DNA of 15,247 nt from Palsa-601 sp052146895 (GTDB lineage Bacteria; Actinomycetota; Acidimicrobiia; Acidimicrobiales; Bog-793): assembly GCA_052146895.1 (NCBI GenBank), contig JBKQLZ010000004.1:1-15247 (forward strand). The letters are read 5' to 3'. Both the position numbers and the translations under genes were made by a program. Position 1 is the stretch's first letter. Each line of letters starts with the position of its first letter. The notes beneath the pieces were generated by a model. That model had not been told where the DNA came from and did no database searches. It was given only the letters and a program-made list of their open reading frames with translations. Shown here piece after piece: positions 13,501 through 15,247 of this stretch.

Positions 13501-15082
13501 CGGGCTGATCTCCCCGCCGCCGCACCACGACATCTACTCGATCGAGGACATCGCTCAGCTCATCTACGACCTGAAGAACGCCAACCCGGCCGCTCGCATA
13601 CACGTGAAGCTCGTTGCCGAAGTCGGAGTCGGCACCGTGGCGGCGGGGGTCGCGAAGGCGCACGCTGACGTGGTGCTCATCTCCGGGCACGACGGGGGTA
13701 CAGGTGCTGCACCCCTCACGTCCTTGAAGCACGCCGGCATCCCGTGGGAGCTCGGCCTCGCCGAGACGCAGCAGACGCTCGTCCGCAACGGGCTGCGGGA
13801 CAGGATCGTCGTTCAGGTCGACGGGCAGATAAAGACGGGCCGCGATGTCGTGATCGCCGCCCTGCTCGGCGCGGAGGAGTTCGGGTTCGCGACGGCTCCA
13901 CTAGTCGTGTCGGGCTGCGTCATGATGCGCGTCTGCCACCTCGACACCTGCCCCGTCGGGATCGCCACCCAGAACCCCGAGCTGCGCCAGCGCTTCAGCG
14001 GCAAGCCGGAGTTCGTCGAGACCTTCTTCGAGTACATCGCCGAGGAGGTGCGCGAGCTCCTCGCCGAGCTCGGCTTCCGGAGTCTCGAAGAGGCTGTCGG
14101 CCATGTCGAGTGCCTCGAGGTCTCCCGGGCGATCGATCACTACTGGAAGGCCGGCAAGCTTGACCTTGCCCCGATTCTCCTGCCTGGGGCGCCGGGCGAG
14201 GCGCTTCACTGCACGGCGGGCCAGGATCACGGGCTCGAGCACGCGCTCGACAACGTGCTGATAGAGCACTGCGCCCGGGCGCTCGAGAACGGCACGCCCG
14301 TCGAGATGGACCTCTCGGTGAGAAACGTCCACCGTTCCGTCGGAACGATGCTCGGTCACGAGCTGACCCTGCGCCACGGCGGGGGAGGGCTCCCCGACGG
14401 GACGATCCACATCCGCCTGCAGGGCTCGGCCGGCCAGAGCTTCGGTGCCTTCGTGCCGCGCGGGATCACGCTCGAGCTCGTCGGCGACGCGAACGACTAC
14501 CTCGGCAAGGGCCTGTCGGGCGGCCGGCTGGTGGTGCGGCCGCACGAGTCAGCCCCGTCGCCGGCCGAGGAGCAGGTGATCGTCGGCAACGTCGTGCTCT
14601 ATGGGGCTACGAGTGGCGAGGCGTTCATCCGCGGTCAGGTTGGCGAACGTTGCTGTGTGAGGAACTCCGGGGCAGTCGCGGTCGTCGAGGGCGTGGGGGA
14701 TCACGGTTGCGAGTACATGACCGGTGGAACCGTCCTCGTCATCGGATCCACTGGCCGCAACTTCGCAGCGGGGATGTCCGGCGGGATCGCATACGTGCAC
14801 GACCCCGATCGGCATCTCGAGCTCCGCTGCAACCTCGAGATGGTCGCGCTCGAGCAGCTCGACGAAGAGGACTGCCGGACCGTCTTGGAGCTGCTCCGGC
14901 GCCATGAGTCTCTCACCGGCTCTGCCGTGGCCGCCCGGCTCCTCGCGGACGAGCCGGCGGCTCTGGCTCAGATGGTGAAGGTGATGCCGAAGGACTACCG
15001 GCGGGTGCTCGAGGCGACGCGTCGAGCGATCGAGAACGGCGAAGCGGTGGAGGAAGCGATCATGGCGGCCTCCCGTGGGTGA
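10505..15082 (+). CDS. gltB: Glutamate synthase large (alpha) subunit GltB
   Basis: GltB takes the amide nitrogen of glutamine and passes ammonia through an internal tunnel to 2-oxoglutarate, giving two glutamates; electrons come through GltD. At 1525 aa it is full length. A 19-residue propeptide ends at C20 (HDACGVAFVAD), which would be exposed as the N-terminal catalytic Cys of the class II glutaminase domain (about 20-430, with HRGA at 49, HSRFSTNTFPSW at 231 and HNGEINT at 253). A central domain follows, then the FMN/synthase domain (about 815-1190) with GHDGGTGAAPLTSLKHAG near 1061. The 3Fe-4S cysteines C1138, C1144 and C1149 (CVMMRVCHLDTC) come next. The GXGXG beta-helix lies at about 1270-1440. 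The ATG at 10505 has an AGAGGA site 4 nt upstream. The end overlaps gltD by 8 bp. Confidence 0.97.
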   Translation: MAVTSEKAGLYDPAFEHDACGVAFVADMRRGPSHEVVELGITALENLAHRGAFGSDPETGDGAGILVQMPHRLFADLALSEGIELPEAGRYGSGLAFLSPDRAEAGEAQDRFAAIAAEEGLEVLGWREMNVDLEQAGRSSREVAPSFWQVFVAAGAESFPPPDADPSVPSHLERMLFILRKRSEHEIADFYFSSLSSRTFVYKGMLATHQLRRFFPDLADERLESAIALVHSRFSTNTFPSWPLAHPYRFVAHNGEINTVRGNRNWMRARESLLRSDALPGDISRLFPICTPGASDSASFDEVLELLHLGGRSLPHAVLMMIPEAWENHREMDPERRAFYEYHSRLIEPWDGPAAVAFTDGRLVGAVLDRNGLRPARYWVTDDGLVVMASEVGVLDIPPSKVVKRGRLKPGRMFLVDTVAGRIVDDEEVKAALAAEHPYRDWLDKGLVQLEDLPSRVMLTPQHASVLRHQRLFGMTSEDLRVIVAPMVRTGAEPIGSMGSDTPIAVLSERPRLCYDYFAQLFAQVTNPPLDAIREELVTSLAASVGPERNLLLPEPDSCRQIVLPYPVLDNETLAKLLYVNEGGETPGYKAFAVDGLFQVARGGPGLEEALAKVCDQVSEAVALSANVIVLSDRHASEEYAPIPSLLLTAAVHNHLVRQRERTRVGLVVESGDAREVHHLALLIGYGAAAVNPYLAFDSIAEMVRRGEIEGLTERQAIRNYVKAASKGILKVMSKMGISTVASYTGAQVFEAVGLAQEFVDRYFTGTPSRLGGIGSVEIAAEVARRHETAFGTVPPLPGQLEIETGGEYQWRRDGEYHLFNPKTVFKLQHATRAKRYDIFKQYSSLVDDQSEQLATIRGLLRFTGPAEGGRSPVPISEVEPVTEIVKRFATGAMSYGSISAEANETLAIAMNRLGGKSNTGEGGEDPERYVPDANGDSRRSAVKQVASGRFGVTSEYLVSADDLQIKIAQGAKPGEGGQLPAQKVYPWIAKTRHSTPGVGLISPPPHHDIYSIEDIAQLIYDLKNANPAARIHVKLVAEVGVGTVAAGVAKAHADVVLISGHDGGTGAAPLTSLKHAGIPWELGLAETQQTLVRNGLRDRIVVQVDGQIKTGRDVVIAALLGAEEFGFATAPLVVSGCVMMRVCHLDTCPVGIATQNPELRQRFSGKPEFVETFFEYIAEEVRELLAELGFRSLEEAVGHVECLEVSRAIDHYWKAGKLDLAPILLPGAPGEALHCTAGQDHGLEHALDNVLIEHCARALENGTPVEMDLSVRNVHRSVGTMLGHELTLRHGGGGLPDGTIHIRLQGSAGQSFGAFVPRGITLELVGDANDYLGKGLSGGRLVVRPHESAPSPAEEQVIVGNVVLYGATSGEAFIRGQVGERCCVRNSGAVAVVEGVGDHGCEYMTGGTVLVIGSTGRNFAAGMSGGIAYVHDPDRHLELRCNLEMVALEQLDEEDCRTVLELLRRHESLTGSAVAARLLADEPAALAQMVKVMPKDYRRVLEATRRAIENGEAVEEAIMAASRG

Positions 15083-15247
15083 CGCGAGGGGCTTTCTCCG
15101 CTACGAGCGTGTCGGGCCGACCCGCCGCCCGGTTGCGGTGCGGCTCCGCGACTGGAAGGAGGTCTACGAGCCGTTCCCGCCAAGCGTGCTCGAGACCCAG
15201 GCCGCCCGTTGCATGGACTGCGGCATCCCTTTCTGTCACGAAGGCTG
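15075..15247 (+). CDS. gltD: Glutamate synthase small (beta) subunit GltD, N-terminal fragment
   Basis: Only 57 codons plus two bases are present; the gene runs off the right edge. The translation begins MGDARGFLRYERVGPTRRPV and carries RCMDCGIPFCHEG, the start of the cysteine motif (C46, C49, C54) that binds 4Fe-4S clusters at the GltB-GltD interface. GltD also carries the FAD/NADPH sites further on, which take electrons from NADPH and send them to the FMN of GltB. The GTG at 15075 gives the family N-terminus. It overlaps the gltB stop by 8 bp; the nearby GTG at 15079, which overlaps the stop as GTGA, is in the wrong frame. The only purine-rich site nearby (GGAGG, about 15048) is too far upstream, so translation probably depends on coupling to gltB. 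Confidence 0.92.
   Translation, partial: MGDARGFLRYERVGPTRRPVAVRLRDWKEVYEPFPPSVLETQAARCMDCGIPFCHEG

Noticed and set aside
12548..13732. 394-codon open frame antisense to gltB
   Set aside because: It mirrors the GC-rich codon pattern of gltB, has Arg/Leu/Val-rich composition with no domain, and lies wholly within a gene whose protein has strong family motifs.
1..15247. Search for CRISPR arrays, tRNA/rRNA genes, insertion sequences, phage or defence genes
   Set aside because: No regularly spaced repeats, transposase motifs or RNA-gene patterns were seen; nearly all sequence is accounted for by housekeeping genes.

Overview
The window is about 15.2 kb of GC-rich, densely packed bacterial chromosome carrying housekeeping genes. 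It suggests an actinobacterium (Actinomycetota). The evidence is the order yebC-ruvC-ruvA-ruvB-yajC-secD-secF, the mycobacterium-like motifs in SecD, SerS, ThiG and GltB, start codons that often overlap the previous stop as ATGA or GTGA, and -10 hexamers placed 6-7 nt before start codons as on leaderless transcripts. The Thr-rich linker in SecD makes Acidimicrobiia or a relative plausible, but this was not tested.

Layout. Plus strand, 1-7384: the C-terminus of a YebC/TACO1 protein; ruvC-ruvA-ruvB (Holliday-junction resolvase and branch-migration motor, translationally coupled); a 141-bp gap with a terminator-like hairpin; yajC-secD-secF (auxiliary Sec translocon complex, coupled); then serS (seryl-tRNA synthetase). 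Minus strand, 10349-7348: thiO-thiS-thiG-thiD, making the thiazole half of thiamine and phosphorylating the pyrimidine half. thiD runs tail-to-tail into serS and the two coding regions overlap by 37 bp. Plus strand, 10505 to the end: gltB (glutamate synthase large subunit) and the first 57 codons of gltD (small subunit). gltB is divergent from thiO across a 155-bp intergenic region with candidate promoters for both.

How the genes work together. RuvAB migrates Holliday junctions and RuvC cuts them. SecDF with YajC helps drive late steps of Sec export. ThiO oxidises glycine to the imine that ThiG combines with deoxyxylulose phosphate and sulfur from the ThiS thiocarboxylate. GltB and GltD convert glutamine plus 2-oxoglutarate to two glutamates.

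I found no mobile element, CRISPR array, tRNA, rRNA, recognisable riboswitch, toxin-antitoxin pair or defence island, and no convincing undescribed system. The points worth a second look are small. They are low-complexity regions in all three Sec accessory proteins, a 20-bp palindrome just after the serS stop that is written inside the conserved C-terminal codons of thiD, U-tract-less hairpins at transcription-unit ends, probable leaderless starts, and a 14-bp direct repeat that duplicates the secF stop region in front of serS. No intergenic stretch exceeds 300 bases.
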